Source: Lachnospiraceae bacterium
Lineage (GTDB): Bacteria > Bacillota > Clostridia > Lachnospirales > Lachnospiraceae
Length of the DNA: 64,000 nucleotides
Assembly (NCBI GenBank): GCA_900751785.1
Contig: CAADSM010000001.1
Coordinates: 1 to 64,000 of the forward strand
Direction: 5' to 3'
In this document: one piece after another, positions 46,730 through 55,766 of the stretch
How the letters are laid out: each line of letters opens with the position of its first letter
How positions within the stretch are numbered: the first letter of the stretch is position 1
Translations under genes and position numbers: made by a program
Notes under the pieces: model-generated
What the model was told of the DNA's origin: nothing
Database searches by the model: none
What the model saw: the letters and a program-made list of their open reading frames with translations, nothing else

Positions 46730-46762
46730 ATGGGCGCTTGATGGGCGCTTGATGGCCGCTTG
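46730..46762 (+). repeat. three 11-bp tandem repeats
   Basis: ATGGGCGCTTG occurs twice in a row, then ATGGCCGCTTG, in the gap between the permease and the response regulator. Direct repeats with an 11-base period lie on one face of the helix and could bind the regulator, or they may be slippage products. Confidence 0.6.
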
Positions 46763-46890
46763 GTTGGGAGCTGCACAGCTTCAAGCCGTACAAAGCTTGA
46801 AATCTGATACAGTATATATGAATTGGGGCACGACAAAAATAATTATACATGCATTTTAGCGCGGCAAATAATAAGGAAGGATAAGGCCAC

Positions 46891-47550
46891 ATGAAGATCG
46901 TGATCGTAGAGGACAACACAACAACCCGCAGGGAGCTGGCGCGGCTCCTTGAAAGCCACGGATACGAGACAGTTCTGCCGGATGATTTTGAAGATCTTCC
47001 CCGGCAGCTCGCCGGGCTTCCTGCGGATCTCATCCTTCTGGATGTCAACCTTCCTTATGCAAGCGGATATGACATCTGCCGGGAGATCCACGGGCGGACA
47101 CAGACTCCTGTTATCTTTGTCACCAGCAGGGACACCTCGGCAGACGAGCTGATGAGCATCCGGTCTGGAGGCATTGATTTCATCGCCAAGCCCTATGATC
47201 CGCTCATCCTGCTTGAGAAGATCCGGCGGGCACTCAGGCTGACAGATCCCGGCAATTTCCGCGAGCTCACCAAAAAAGGATGCACGCTGGACCTGCACCT
47301 GTCCACGATCCGTTACAACGGCAGGGAGACAGAACTGACCCGGAATGAATTTCGCATCCTTTATTATTTCTTTATGAACAGCGATAAGATCATCGGGAAA
47401 GATGAGCTTCTGGAAAAGCTGTGGAATGACCGCTTCTATCTGGACGAAAATGTGCTCATGGTCAATATGACCCGGCTGAAGCGTAAGCTCAAGGACATCG
47501 GAATCACACATCTGCTGGAAAATATCAGGGGAAAGGGCTGGAGATTGTGA
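46891..47550 (+). CDS. OmpR-family response regulator (BceR-like)
   Basis: A 219-residue regulator. The receiver domain (1-115) has the phospho-acceptor aspartate in LILLDVNLPYASG, with DNTT at the start and a lysine in IAKPYDP. The C-terminal winged helix (about 125-218) has LTRNEFRILYYF and VNMTRLKRKL. Its partner kinase follows with a four-base overlap. It probably switches on the upstream BceAB-like genes in response to antimicrobial peptides. Confidence 0.93.
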   Translation: MKIVIVEDNTTTRRELARLLESHGYETVLPDDFEDLPRQLAGLPADLILLDVNLPYASGYDICREIHGRTQTPVIFVTSRDTSADELMSIRSGGIDFIAKPYDPLILLEKIRRALRLTDPGNFRELTKKGCTLDLHLSTIRYNGRETELTRNEFRILYYFFMNSDKIIGKDELLEKLWNDRFYLDENVLMVNMTRLKRKLKDIGITHLLENIRGKGWRL

Positions 47551-48563
47551 ACTTTATCATTTATTTAGAAACTAAATTATATGAAATTCTTTTTCACATC
47601 GCCTTTACGGGACTTACTCTCCTTCTCCTTTCCGCTGCCGGATTTCCCCAGGCTTACCTGCTCCTTTTCGCCGTCCTCTCGATCTGCGCCTGCCTTGTCT
47701 TTCACTGGATCTGCTTTAGGAGAAAGGCAAAAAGACAGGAGGAGATCATGGCACTGACGGACAGCCTGGAAGAAGCCTGGTACGCAGCGGAAGTTCTGCC
47801 CAGACCAAAGGACCTTGAAAACGAAGCATATTATTACGCCCTGAAGAAGGCCTGCAAGGCGATGAGTGAACGTCTGGACGAGCTGGATACAGAACAGAAG
47901 GACTACCGGGAATATATCGAGAGCTTTGCCCATGAGATCAAAGTCCCGATCAGCGCTCTCTCGCTGACATTCGACAACACGAAAAACTACGAATTGAAAA
48001 AAGAGACAGACAGGATCTTCAATCTGGTGGAGCAGATGCTCTATTTCGCCAGAAGTGAGAATACAGAGAAAGACTACTTTGTCCGCAGGCTGGACCTTCA
48101 GGATGTAGTGCATGACATGATACTGAAATTCCGGCGCTATTTTCTGGATGCCGGCGTAGAGCTGGACGTCCGGACAGAGAATGTCTCTGTCTTCACGGAT
48201 GAAAAATGGCTCAGCTTTATCCTGTCACAGATCATACAGAATGCCCTCAAATATTTTGACAAGCCGAAAAAGGTGCTCTCCTTATACAGTGAAGAAAACG
48301 ACACTTCCGCATCTCTCGTGATCAGGGACAATGGCTGCGGTATCAGCGCTTCAGATCTCCCCCGCATCTTTGAAAAAGGCTTCACCGGCTCAGACCGGAC
48401 GAAAGGCTCCTCCACTGGGATGGGGCTGTATCTGGCGAAAACGCTGTGTGACCGGCTGGGACTGGGGCTGGCTGTAGAGTCACAGGAAGGGGAGTTCACA
48501 AAGGTAACGGTGGTATTTCCGAAGGGGACAGTGCATGAGATGGACGGAGCGTCAATTTTATAA
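47547..48563 (+). CDS. BceS-like histidine kinase with no outer sensor domain
   Basis: A 338-residue kinase. Two close membrane segments (about 12-33 and 36-52) with almost no loop mark an intramembrane-sensing kinase, the type that detects flux through BceAB. The H-box is SFAHEIKVPISAL, the N-box IIQNALKYF, the G-boxes DNGCGIS and GMGLYLAKTL. It starts with GTG at 47547, overlapping the response regulator stop (GTGA). Confidence 0.92.
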   Translation: MNFIIYLETKLYEILFHIAFTGLTLLLLSAAGFPQAYLLLFAVLSICACLVFHWICFRRKAKRQEEIMALTDSLEEAWYAAEVLPRPKDLENEAYYYALKKACKAMSERLDELDTEQKDYREYIESFAHEIKVPISALSLTFDNTKNYELKKETDRIFNLVEQMLYFARSENTEKDYFVRRLDLQDVVHDMILKFRRYFLDAGVELDVRTENVSVFTDEKWLSFILSQIIQNALKYFDKPKKVLSLYSEENDTSASLVIRDNGCGISASDLPRIFEKGFTGSDRTKGSSTGMGLYLAKTLCDRLGLGLAVESQEGEFTKVTVVFPKGTVHEMDGASIL

Positions 48564-48570
48564 ACATTAA

Positions 48571-48613
48571 ATAACAGAGCAGACCTCAGATATATCTCTG
48601 ATTTCTGCTCTGT
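48571..48613. terminator. terminator after the BceS-like gene
   Basis: AACAGAGCAGA / TCTGCTCTGTT stem with a smaller inner helix, directly after the kinase gene; it may also serve pflA from the other side. Confidence 0.7.
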
Positions 48614-48655
48614 TCTCCTTCTCATAATTTCCTCAAACCTGCGTCTGCTGTCCTG

Positions 48656-49387
48656 TTACTCCTGTCCCGTGTGCAGGATCTCATTCGCATTCTTGATCCG
48701 CTCTTTCGTCGGCGGTTCGATTCCCGCCAGAGGGTATTCATATCCGAGCTCTTTCCATTTGTATTCACCAAATGTATGGTACGGGAGCACTTCCACTTTT
48801 TTAACATTATCTAATATCTTTATAAAATCATAAAGTTTCTTAAGATATTCATCTTTGTCACTTCTCTCCGGCACGAGCACATGTCTGATCCAGACCGGCT
48901 TTCCAATCTCAGACAGATACCGCGCCATGTCCAGGATATTCTCGTTCGTATGCCCGGTCAGGATCTTGTGCTGCTCATCGTCGATATGCTTGATATCCAC
49001 CAGCAGAAGATCTGTGTACTCCATCAGCTCATTGAACTTTCCGAAGAAGGGCTCTTCCCTTGTAAATGGCGCGCCGCTCGTGTCGATTGTCGTGTTGATC
49101 CCTTTTTCCTTCGCTTTCTTAAACAGCTCGATCATGAAATCCATCTGGAGCAGAGGCTCGCCGCCGCTCACAGTGATTCCGCCGCCGTCTTTCCAGTATG
49201 ATCTGTAGCGCAGCGCCTGCGCCAGAAGCTCGTCCGCACTCTTCTGCTCGCCCACCTGCATGTTCCAGGTGTCCGGGTTGTGGCAGAACTGGCATCGCAT
49301 CGGACATCCGGCAACAAAAATAACAAAACGCACGCCCGGTCCGTCAACCGAGCCGAAACTCTCCGTAGAATGAATATATCCGTTCAT
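48656..49387 (-). CDS. pflA: pyruvate formate-lyase activating enzyme
   Basis: A 243-residue radical SAM enzyme that makes the glycyl radical on PflB. The cluster motif is GCPMRCQFCHNPDTW (CxxxCxxC, about 26-40), followed by the SAM-binding VSGGEPLLQ. It ends EILHTGQE. The start at 49387 is chosen because AAGGAGAG precedes it; longer starts run into the hairpin repeat upstream. It follows pflB, but two repeat hairpins stand between. Confidence 0.96.
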   Translation of the reverse strand: MNGYIHSTESFGSVDGPGVRFVIFVAGCPMRCQFCHNPDTWNMQVGEQKSADELLAQALRYRSYWKDGGGITVSGGEPLLQMDFMIELFKKAKEKGINTTIDTSGAPFTREEPFFGKFNELMEYTDLLLVDIKHIDDEQHKILTGHTNENILDMARYLSEIGKPVWIRHVLVPERSDKDEYLKKLYDFIKILDNVKKVEVLPYHTFGEYKWKELGYEYPLAGIEPPTKERIKNANEILHTGQE

Positions 49388-49400
49388 AAACTCTCCTTCC

Positions 49401-49433
49401 GGGACGTAGTCAAATTCAATTTCACTACGTCCC
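49401..49433 (-). repeat. hairpin repeat next to the pflA start
   Basis: GGGACGTAGT ... ACTACGTCCC, almost the same as the pflB terminator 195 bases away but without a T-tract. It ends only four bases from the ribosome site of pflA. Confidence 0.9.
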
Positions 49434-49589
49434 CAAATGATCACAGGCCTGTCCCTTTTTGAAATTCACTGTGTCCCCTATGTGAAAATCTAACAAATTC
49501 GTTATGCAGACAGCCGGAAAATCAGCACGCAGTTTGTGCACTTTTCGAATGGGGACAGGGCTGTCTGCAAAAAGGGACGGGGCTGCCGT

Positions 49590-49629
49590 TAAAAAGGGAC
49601 GTAGTCAAACTTAATTTCACTACGTCCCC
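49590..49629 (-). terminator. terminator of pflB
   Basis: A 10-bp stem GGGACGTAGT / ACTACGTCCC, followed on the minus strand by TTTTT, six bases past the pflB stop. The sequence is shared with the hairpin beside pflA. Confidence 0.9.
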
Positions 49630-49634
49630 GAAAA

Positions 49635-51893
49635 TTACATTCTGTCGTGGCAGGTTCTTGCGATTACGTCAAGCTGCTGCTCTCTTGTCAGGTCGATGAA
49701 CTTCACAGCGTATCCTGATACACGGATCGTAAAGTTTGCGTACTCTTCCTTCTCCGGATGCTCCATAGCATCGATCAGTTTCTCTGTTCCGAATACGTTC
49801 ACGTTCAGGTGATGTGCACCCTGATCAAAGTATCCGTCAAGAACATGTACAAGGTTGTTTGTACGCTCTTCATCATCATGTCCCAGAGCTCCCGGGCTGA
49901 TGGTCTGTGTATTGGAGATTCCGTCAAGCGCCTGCTCGTACGGCAGCTTCGCAACAGAGTTGAGGGAAGCAAGAAGTCCGTTCTTCTCTGCGCCGTAAGA
50001 CGGGTTAGCTCCCGGTGCCAGCGGCTCGCCTGCTTTTCTTCCGTCCGGAAGAGATCCTGTAGCCTTACCGTAAACAACGTTGGATGTGATCGTAAGGATG
50101 GATGTTGTAGGCTCAGAATTTCTGTATGTGTGGCACTTTTTCAGCTTGCTCATGAATGTGCGGAGCAGCCATACCGCGATATCGTCTGCACGGTCGTCGT
50201 CGTTTCCGTATCTCGGGAAATCGCCTTCTGTCTCGAAGTCAACTGCGATTCCGTCCTCGTCACGGATTACTTTAACCTTCGCGTACTTGATCGCGCTCAG
50301 GGAGTCAACTACATGTGAGAATCCTGCAATACCTGTCGCAAATGTACGTCTTACATTTGTGTCGATCAGGGCCATCTCAGCAGCCTCGTAGTAGTATTTA
50401 TCATGCATGTAGTGGATCATGTTCAGTGTATCAACATACAGCTTGGACAGCCACTCCATCATAGCGTCATATCTCTCCATTACCTCGTCGAAATCAAGGT
50501 ACTCGGATGTGATCGGTCTGTAAGCCGGTCCCACCTGCTGTCTTGTCTTCACATCGATACCGCCGTTGATCGCGTACAGGAGGCATTTTGCAAGGTTTGC
50601 ACGAGCTCCGAAGAACTGGATCTCCTTACCTGTCTCTGTTGCGGATACACAGCAGCAGATGGAATAATCATCGCCCCAGACCGGACGCATAACATCATCG
50701 TTCTCATACTGGATAGAACTTGTCTTAACAGAAATATATGCTGCATATTTCTTGAAGTTCTCCGGCAGGTGTGAAGAGCAAAGCACTGTAAGGTTCGGCT
50801 CCGGTGACGGTCCCATGTTCTCCAGTGTGTGGAGGAAACGGTAATCGTTCTTTGTTACCATGTGGCGTCCATCCATTCCGATACCTGCCATCTCAAGCGT
50901 AGCCCATACCGGGTCTCCGGAGAACAGCTCGTTGTAAGACGGAATTCTCGCGAATTTTACCATACGGAACTTCATAACCATGTGGTCGATAAGCTCCTGA
51001 GCCTGCTCCTCTGTCAGGATGCCCTTCTCCATATCTCTCTGGATATAGATGTCAAGGAATGTGGAGATACGTCCCACGCTCATTGCAGCTCCGTTCTGTG
51101 TCTTGATCGCTGCAAGGTATCCGAAGTACAGCCACTGAACAGCCTCTTTTGCGTTTGTAGCCGGTTTGGAGATATCGTAGCCGTAAGCCTGTGCCATCTC
51201 TTTCATTCCGTTGAGTGCACGGATCTGATCTGCGATCTCTTCACGGAGACGGAAGTCTGTTCCCTTCATTCCGTGTCTCTCGTACTCGATGAAGTCAGAC
51301 TGCTTCTGCTCGATCAGGTAGTCGATTCCGTAGAGAGCTACACGGCGGTAGTCGCCTACGATACGTCCTCTTCCGTATGTGTCCGGAAGACCTGTGATGA
51401 TCTTGTTGTGACGTGCTTTCTTCATCTCAGGTGTATAGATATCAAATACAGCCTGATTGTGTGTCTTATGATATTTTGTAAAGATTTCATGCAGTTGTTC
51501 ACTCGGTGTATATCCGTATGTCGTGCAGGCCTGCTCAGCCATCTTGATTCCGCCGTACGGCATGAACGCTCTCTTGAGCGGCTTGTCTGTCTGAAGACCT
51601 ACAACCTGCTCTAAATCCTTCATCTCCTCATTGATATATCCAGGGCCGTATGCTGTCAGACCGGAAACAACCTCTGTCTCCATATCCAGAACGCCGCCTT
51701 TTGCACGCTCTTCTTTCTGCAGCTTGGAAAGCTCTCCCCAAAGTTTGTTTGTTGCTTCTGTCGGGCCTGCAAGGAAAGACTCATCTCCGTCATACTGAGT
51801 ATAGTTGTGCTGGATGAAATCACGGACATTGACTTCCTCTTTCCAGAGATGTCCCTTGAAATCTGCCCACTGGTCAAAATTTACTTTTGCCAT
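49635..51893 (-). CDS. pflB: pyruvate formate-lyase
   Basis: A 752-residue glycyl radical enzyme that splits pyruvate with CoA into acetyl-CoA and formate, the main anaerobic pyruvate route. The active-site cysteines lie in [12 protein letters not shown] and the radical glycine is Gly727 in RVSGYAVKF, both intact. Full length compared with the family. It has a strong promoter, a Fur-box-like palindrome right next to it, and AAGGAGG as ribosome site. Confidence 0.98.
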   Translation of the reverse strand: MAKVNFDQWADFKGHLWKEEVNVRDFIQHNYTQYDGDESFLAGPTEATNKLWGELSKLQKEERAKGGVLDMETEVVSGLTAYGPGYINEEMKDLEQVVGLQTDKPLKRAFMPYGGIKMAEQACTTYGYTPSEQLHEIFTKYHKTHNQAVFDIYTPEMKKARHNKIITGLPDTYGRGRIVGDYRRVALYGIDYLIEQKQSDFIEYERHGMKGTDFRLREEIADQIRALNGMKEMAQAYGYDISKPATNAKEAVQWLYFGYLAAIKTQNGAAMSVGRISTFLDIYIQRDMEKGILTEEQAQELIDHMVMKFRMVKFARIPSYNELFSGDPVWATLEMAGIGMDGRHMVTKNDYRFLHTLENMGPSPEPNLTVLCSSHLPENFKKYAAYISVKTSSIQYENDDVMRPVWGDDYSICCCVSATETGKEIQFFGARANLAKCLLYAINGGIDVKTRQQVGPAYRPITSEYLDFDEVMERYDAMMEWLSKLYVDTLNMIHYMHDKYYYEAAEMALIDTNVRRTFATGIAGFSHVVDSLSAIKYAKVKVIRDEDGIAVDFETEGDFPRYGNDDDRADDIAVWLLRTFMSKLKKCHTYRNSEPTTSILTITSNVVYGKATGSLPDGRKAGEPLAPGANPSYGAEKNGLLASLNSVAKLPYEQALDGISNTQTISPGALGHDDEERTNNLVHVLDGYFDQGAHHLNVNVFGTEKLIDAMEHPEKEEYANFTIRVSGYAVKFIDLTREQQLDVIARTCHDRM

Positions 51894-51974
51894 TCGTCAA
51901 TAACCTCCTTCATGAAATCCTATAGCTAATTTTCATTTCGAGTATCAGATTCGCTCTGATCTCTTACATGCGCT

Positions 51975-52003
51975 AGTATATCATCATGTTAAAAAAAAGA
52001 CAA
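51975..52003 (-). promoter_or_regulatory. promoter of pflB
   Basis: TTGTCT (52003-51998), 17 bases and TATACT (about 51980-51975) on the minus strand. The spacer holds a run of T. Confidence 0.7.
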
Positions 52004-52007
52004 GCCT

Positions 52008-52026
52008 TATAATGATAATCGTTATC
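52008..52026 (-). promoter_or_regulatory. Fur box upstream of pflB
   Basis: TATAATGATAATCGTTATC agrees with the 19-base Fur consensus GATAATGATAATCATTATC at 17 positions. It ends four bases upstream of the -35 box, which fits either repression or activation of pflB by a Fur-type regulator. Confidence 0.7.
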
Positions 52027-52036
52027 AGAAACGCCC

Positions 52037-52056
52037 TTGTACTCAATTTTGTACAA
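52037..52056 (-). promoter_or_regulatory. TTGTAC-N8-GTACAA dyad upstream of pflB
   Basis: A perfect 6-bp dyad with an 8-base gap, plus an overlapping 12-base palindrome TTTTGTACAAAA (52047-52058). It resembles a binding site of a dimeric regulator; it does not match Rex or FNR consensus sequences. Confidence 0.4.
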
Positions 52057-52149
52057 AACAGCACGTTTTCAACTATATATTGTATTTACAAAAATACAAA
52101 AAAAGGCAGAAATCAAGCCTGAAACCGGCAGGACAGACCCCCTGCAGAC

Positions 52150-52190
52150 AGAAAAGGACGCCGGCAGGAGGATACGATAGTCTGCCGGCG
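52150..52190 (-). terminator. terminator of the second large permease
   Basis: CGCCGGCAG / CTGCCGGCG stem (52159-52190), followed on the minus strand by TCCTTTTC, 25 bases past the permease stop. Confidence 0.75.
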
Positions 52191-52214
52191 CCGCCGTCCC
52201 GTTATTCAGATCCA

Positions 52215-55055
52215 TTACGCGGACAATTTGAGCTTTCGCCCGCTCTTTCCGCCATGCTTTTTGATCTGCTTTTGTTTTTCGTCCTCGTCTTTCTGCAGCA
52301 TCCGGATCATCATCCTGCCTCCCAGGATCAGGATAAATGCTGTCAGGAGCACCGCTGCCAGCGTACAGCCCCAGTAAGAATCTCTGAGTACATATTCCGC
52401 CGCCATCCATCCCGGTTCCGGTGTATATTCCTGAAGAAATGTAGACCATACACTGCTCATATGCCCCTGGCTCATGCTCCATTCCACCTCTTTCAGCGCC
52501 TCATAGTATGATCCTGCGAACATGATCCCATAGGCGGCGGGTACCGCAAAGAGCAGCCATACTGCCTGCTTCGCCTTGTATACCAGCGTCATCCTGGAGA
52601 AAGACCGCCGTTCCAGTCCCATCCGCCTGAGCAGCCTGTACTCCCGCCTGATAGAAAAGCTCTGGCTCTTATTAAAATTCAGCTCCAGCACCAGATAGAC
52701 CGCCAGGATCACACACCCGAAGACGCCGTATATACTGAGATTATTGATCATATTATTCCATTCTCTGACAATGTCTTCACGGCTTGAATAGTAATCCATT
52801 CCCTCATCCGTAAACAGTTCTGCCATGCTCTTTTCCGTCGCCTCGAATGATGCCTGGCTGTTCAGCCAGACTCTCACCGTGTTCGCCGCCAGGTCTCCCG
52901 ATCTTCCGTCCGCCTCGGCAAGACGTTCTGCAAGAGCACGGGAACCGATCACTCCGTAGGGAATATAGGAAAATACATCCTGCAGCTCCGTAGAACCTTC
53001 TTCCGGTTCCTCCACGACTGCCCCGACCGTTACAGAAATCTTCCCATCCGACTCCCGCCCTTCGATCGTTAGCTGCTGCCCCTCTGTGATCCCTGTCTCC
53101 CTCACAAATCTGCGCTCTCCGCCGCTTAGAATATCTCCATTCTCCCACATGATCTCATACCGGCCTGTTGTCAGAATGATCTGTTCGCCGCGGTCAAACG
53201 CCTCTGCATCAAAAGCTTTTCCTTCCGCCTGAAAATTAAGCTTCTCCGCCGCATCTTCATAGTTTTCATAGAAACGGAAATATTCCATCAGTTCATCAGC
53301 TCCGATTCCTGCCGGTCCGTTTTGGTCCCGAACGATCTCGCTGTCTTCTCTCCCGTCCCACATCAGTCTGTGAAGCTCATCACCGATCCCCATATCCAGT
53401 CTGCTGATCCCGATCAGGCTCTGCAGCTTCGCACTGCCCTCCGCGCTGATCCCGTCATACATATCCGCAACTGTCGTTTCCTCCGGACTCTTTACCGGCT
53501 CTCCATTTAAATACGCAAGGCCTTCATAGCTGTAGTCCACTCTTTTTGCCGCAGAAAAGTCACTTGACGAATCACGTACCAATTGATATCGTTTCACTGA
53601 GCTGTATATCTCATTGCATGTGACGATAAGTACCGTACACACACTCAAGGCAAACAATGTCCTCACCGCCTGGCGCAGCGGATACAGCTTTCTCTGTCTC
53701 TTATAGAAACTCTTCAAAGAGCTTCCTTTTCCGCATCTGCGCAGCCGCTTCCTCTGTTTTTCCGTGACCTCCTGTGTGTTTCTCACCAGGACCCTGTCGC
53801 TGCTCCTCAGCCACATGCACACTATTGTGAGAAGTAATATGCCGAATATGACTCCTGCCTGCAGAAACGCCTCCCCGGCATGAAACTCATAGAAGAACGG
53901 CAGTCCCCTGAGCTTTGACACAGCCAGACAGATCCCTGCTGCGGCGGGATGCGGTATGATCTGTGCAAGCAGCGCCCATGGGAATACGCCATATACGCCT
54001 TCCAGCAGGATCATCGTCCTGATCTGCGACTTCTCTGCGCCTACGGTCCTGTATTGATAATACCATTTTCTCCGTCCCGCCCCGTACGAGATAAGCAGAT
54101 ATCCGACCGCGAGCGCTGTGATCACGAGCAGGACCGCCTTGACCGCTGTAAACATCTCTTCCGATCCCCACACGCGGCTGCGATAGACATAACTGTTATA
54201 GGTGCATGCGCTTTTTTCATCCACAAAAGATCCGGCAAATGCCTCTGCATTGATATCTTCATACCTTCGGTCCAACTGATAGAAATGCGTGGTATAGTCA
54301 GCGCCTCCCATTGCGTCCAGCGCCCCTTCCGTCACGATACAGTTTGGAAGAGGATACCTTTCATCATGCGCCCAGTTGGATGCAAAGCTTTTGATCGTTC
54401 CCGTCAGCACAAAATCCTTCGTGATCCTCTCCGTCTGCATCTCCGCGTCTTCTGCCGGAACATCTTCTGCCGAAGCTTCTTCTGACGCGGCGTCTCCTGC
54501 TGAAACCGCTTCTGTCAGGGTCTCTTCTTCCCCTGCATCGCCTGCCGGCTCGTCCCCGGCTGCCTCCGGGATTTCCGCGTCCGGATAAAGCACTGTGGTC
54601 ACTGTCACCGTCTGTCCCACTTCATAGCTGTATCCCAATGCGGCAAGGGATGGAAGATCCATGGCGATCTCATTGTCCTTTTCCGGCATACGGCCTTCAT
54701 ACATGGAAATATTTCCTATGTCCGTCAGCGCTTCATCCAGTGTCCCAATGCTCAAATTGCTGTCTTCCCCGTCCGCATCCAATATTCCCGGTCCGGTCCT
54801 GCAGATTCCTGTTTTTGAAAAATACGGATGCTCCAGATTTCGGAATGTCACATCCTGACTGCCGGGATCCTCAACCGATGACAGGATCCACTCCCCGTAG
54901 TTCTCATAGTTCGTCACTGTCACGTACTGATCCATCGTATTCTGGAACACGCTCACCGATGTCAGAAACAGGACTGCGATAAATGTCACGGCAGAGACAT
55001 AGCGCAGCTCCCGCTTCCTCCGCCTTATGCTCTTCATCATCATTTGAAAAACCAT
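52215..55055 (-). CDS. large FtsX-like permease with acidic insert
   Basis: A 946-residue MacB/FtsX-type permease. An N-terminal membrane segment (about 18-38) is followed by an outer domain, a central membrane pair (near 310-430), a second outer domain and C-terminal membrane segments. It is a clear paralogue of the 55763 permease (matching N-termini with FQN.M..YVT..NY.NYGEWILS). It carries an extra low-complexity Ala/Glu/Asp stretch (about 157-208) not in its paralogue. The pair, with the ATPase between, probably forms one asymmetric transporter or mechanotransmission complex at the membrane. Substrate unknown. Confidence 0.85.
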   Translation of the reverse strand: MVFQMMMKSIRRRKRELRYVSAVTFIAVLFLTSVSVFQNTMDQYVTVTNYENYGEWILSSVEDPGSQDVTFRNLEHPYFSKTGICRTGPGILDADGEDSNLSIGTLDEALTDIGNISMYEGRMPEKDNEIAMDLPSLAALGYSYEVGQTVTVTTVLYPDAEIPEAAGDEPAGDAGEEETLTEAVSAGDAASEEASAEDVPAEDAEMQTERITKDFVLTGTIKSFASNWAHDERYPLPNCIVTEGALDAMGGADYTTHFYQLDRRYEDINAEAFAGSFVDEKSACTYNSYVYRSRVWGSEEMFTAVKAVLLVITALAVGYLLISYGAGRRKWYYQYRTVGAEKSQIRTMILLEGVYGVFPWALLAQIIPHPAAAGICLAVSKLRGLPFFYEFHAGEAFLQAGVIFGILLLTIVCMWLRSSDRVLVRNTQEVTEKQRKRLRRCGKGSSLKSFYKRQRKLYPLRQAVRTLFALSVCTVLIVTCNEIYSSVKRYQLVRDSSSDFSAAKRVDYSYEGLAYLNGEPVKSPEETTVADMYDGISAEGSAKLQSLIGISRLDMGIGDELHRLMWDGREDSEIVRDQNGPAGIGADELMEYFRFYENYEDAAEKLNFQAEGKAFDAEAFDRGEQIILTTGRYEIMWENGDILSGGERRFVRETGITEGQQLTIEGRESDGKISVTVGAVVEEPEEGSTELQDVFSYIPYGVIGSRALAERLAEADGRSGDLAANTVRVWLNSQASFEATEKSMAELFTDEGMDYYSSREDIVREWNNMINNLSIYGVFGCVILAVYLVLELNFNKSQSFSIRREYRLLRRMGLERRSFSRMTLVYKAKQAVWLLFAVPAAYGIMFAGSYYEALKEVEWSMSQGHMSSVWSTFLQEYTPEPGWMAAEYVLRDSYWGCTLAAVLLTAFILILGGRMMIRMLQKDEDEKQKQIKKHGGKSGRKLKLSA

Positions 55056-55085
55056 TTTCCCGCCTCCTTTCCTCCGGCACCCGGC

Positions 55086-55766
55086 CTATTCCTCCGTCCG
55101 CTCACGTACTCTTCCGTCCTTGATATACAGGATCCTGTCCGCGTAATCCGCCATCTGCCCGTCATGGGTCACCATGATGATCGTCTGCTGATAGAGCCTT
55201 GACGCTTTGCTCATGAGCATGGCGACTTCCTCTGCGTTCTCCGCGTCCAGATTTCCCGTCGGCTCATCCGCAAGGATGATCGCCGGTGACACGCACATTC
55301 CTCTCGCGATCGCCACTCTCTGCTGCTCGCCGCCCGACATTTCCGACGGGAACTTGTCCCTGCACTGGTAGATACCGAGTGTGTTCATCAATTCCTTGAT
55401 GTAGTTTTTGTTCTCCTTCCGCCCGTCCAGATGGAACGGCATGGCGATATTCTCATACGCCGTAAACTCCGGGAACAGGCTGTAATCCTGGTAGACAAAT
55501 CCGATCCGCCGCCTCCGAAGCCTCGAGAGCTTCTTATCCGAAAGTCCTGAAAGCTCCTTTCCCTCCAGGAACACCTGCCCCTCATCCGGCGGCTCCAGCG
55601 TACCGAGGATGCGCAGCAGGGTGGATTTTCCCGAACCGCTCTTCCCCACGATCGCAACGAACTCGCCCTTTTCTATCGCCATGCTGCAGGACCGCAGCGC
55701 GCGGACCTTTACCTTCTCATTGCCATACGTCTTCGAAATCCCTTTCGTCACCAAAACTGCACTCAT
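55086..55766 (-). CDS. MacB-type ABC ATPase
   Basis: A 226-residue ATPase with Walker A GKSGSGKST, Q-loop VYQDYSLFPEF, signature MSGGEQQR, Walker B IILADEPTGNLD and switch VTHDG. It energises the flanking FtsX-like permeases. The ATG at 55766 overlaps the stop of the upstream permease (ATGA) and has GAAAGGAG before it, so the longer frame is not used. 30 bases separate it from the next permease gene. Confidence 0.94.
   Translation of the reverse strand: MSAVLVTKGISKTYGNEKVKVRALRSCSMAIEKGEFVAIVGKSGSGKSTLLRILGTLEPPDEGQVFLEGKELSGLSDKKLSRLRRRRIGFVYQDYSLFPEFTAYENIAMPFHLDGRKENKNYIKELMNTLGIYQCRDKFPSEMSGGEQQRVAIARGMCVSPAIILADEPTGNLDAENAEEVAMLMSKASRLYQQTIIMVTHDGQMADYADRILYIKDGRVRERTEE

Noticed and set aside
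49388-49634. CRISPR-like spacing in the pflB-pflA gap
   Set aside because: Only two full hairpins and one partial copy, unequal spacing; no cas genes.
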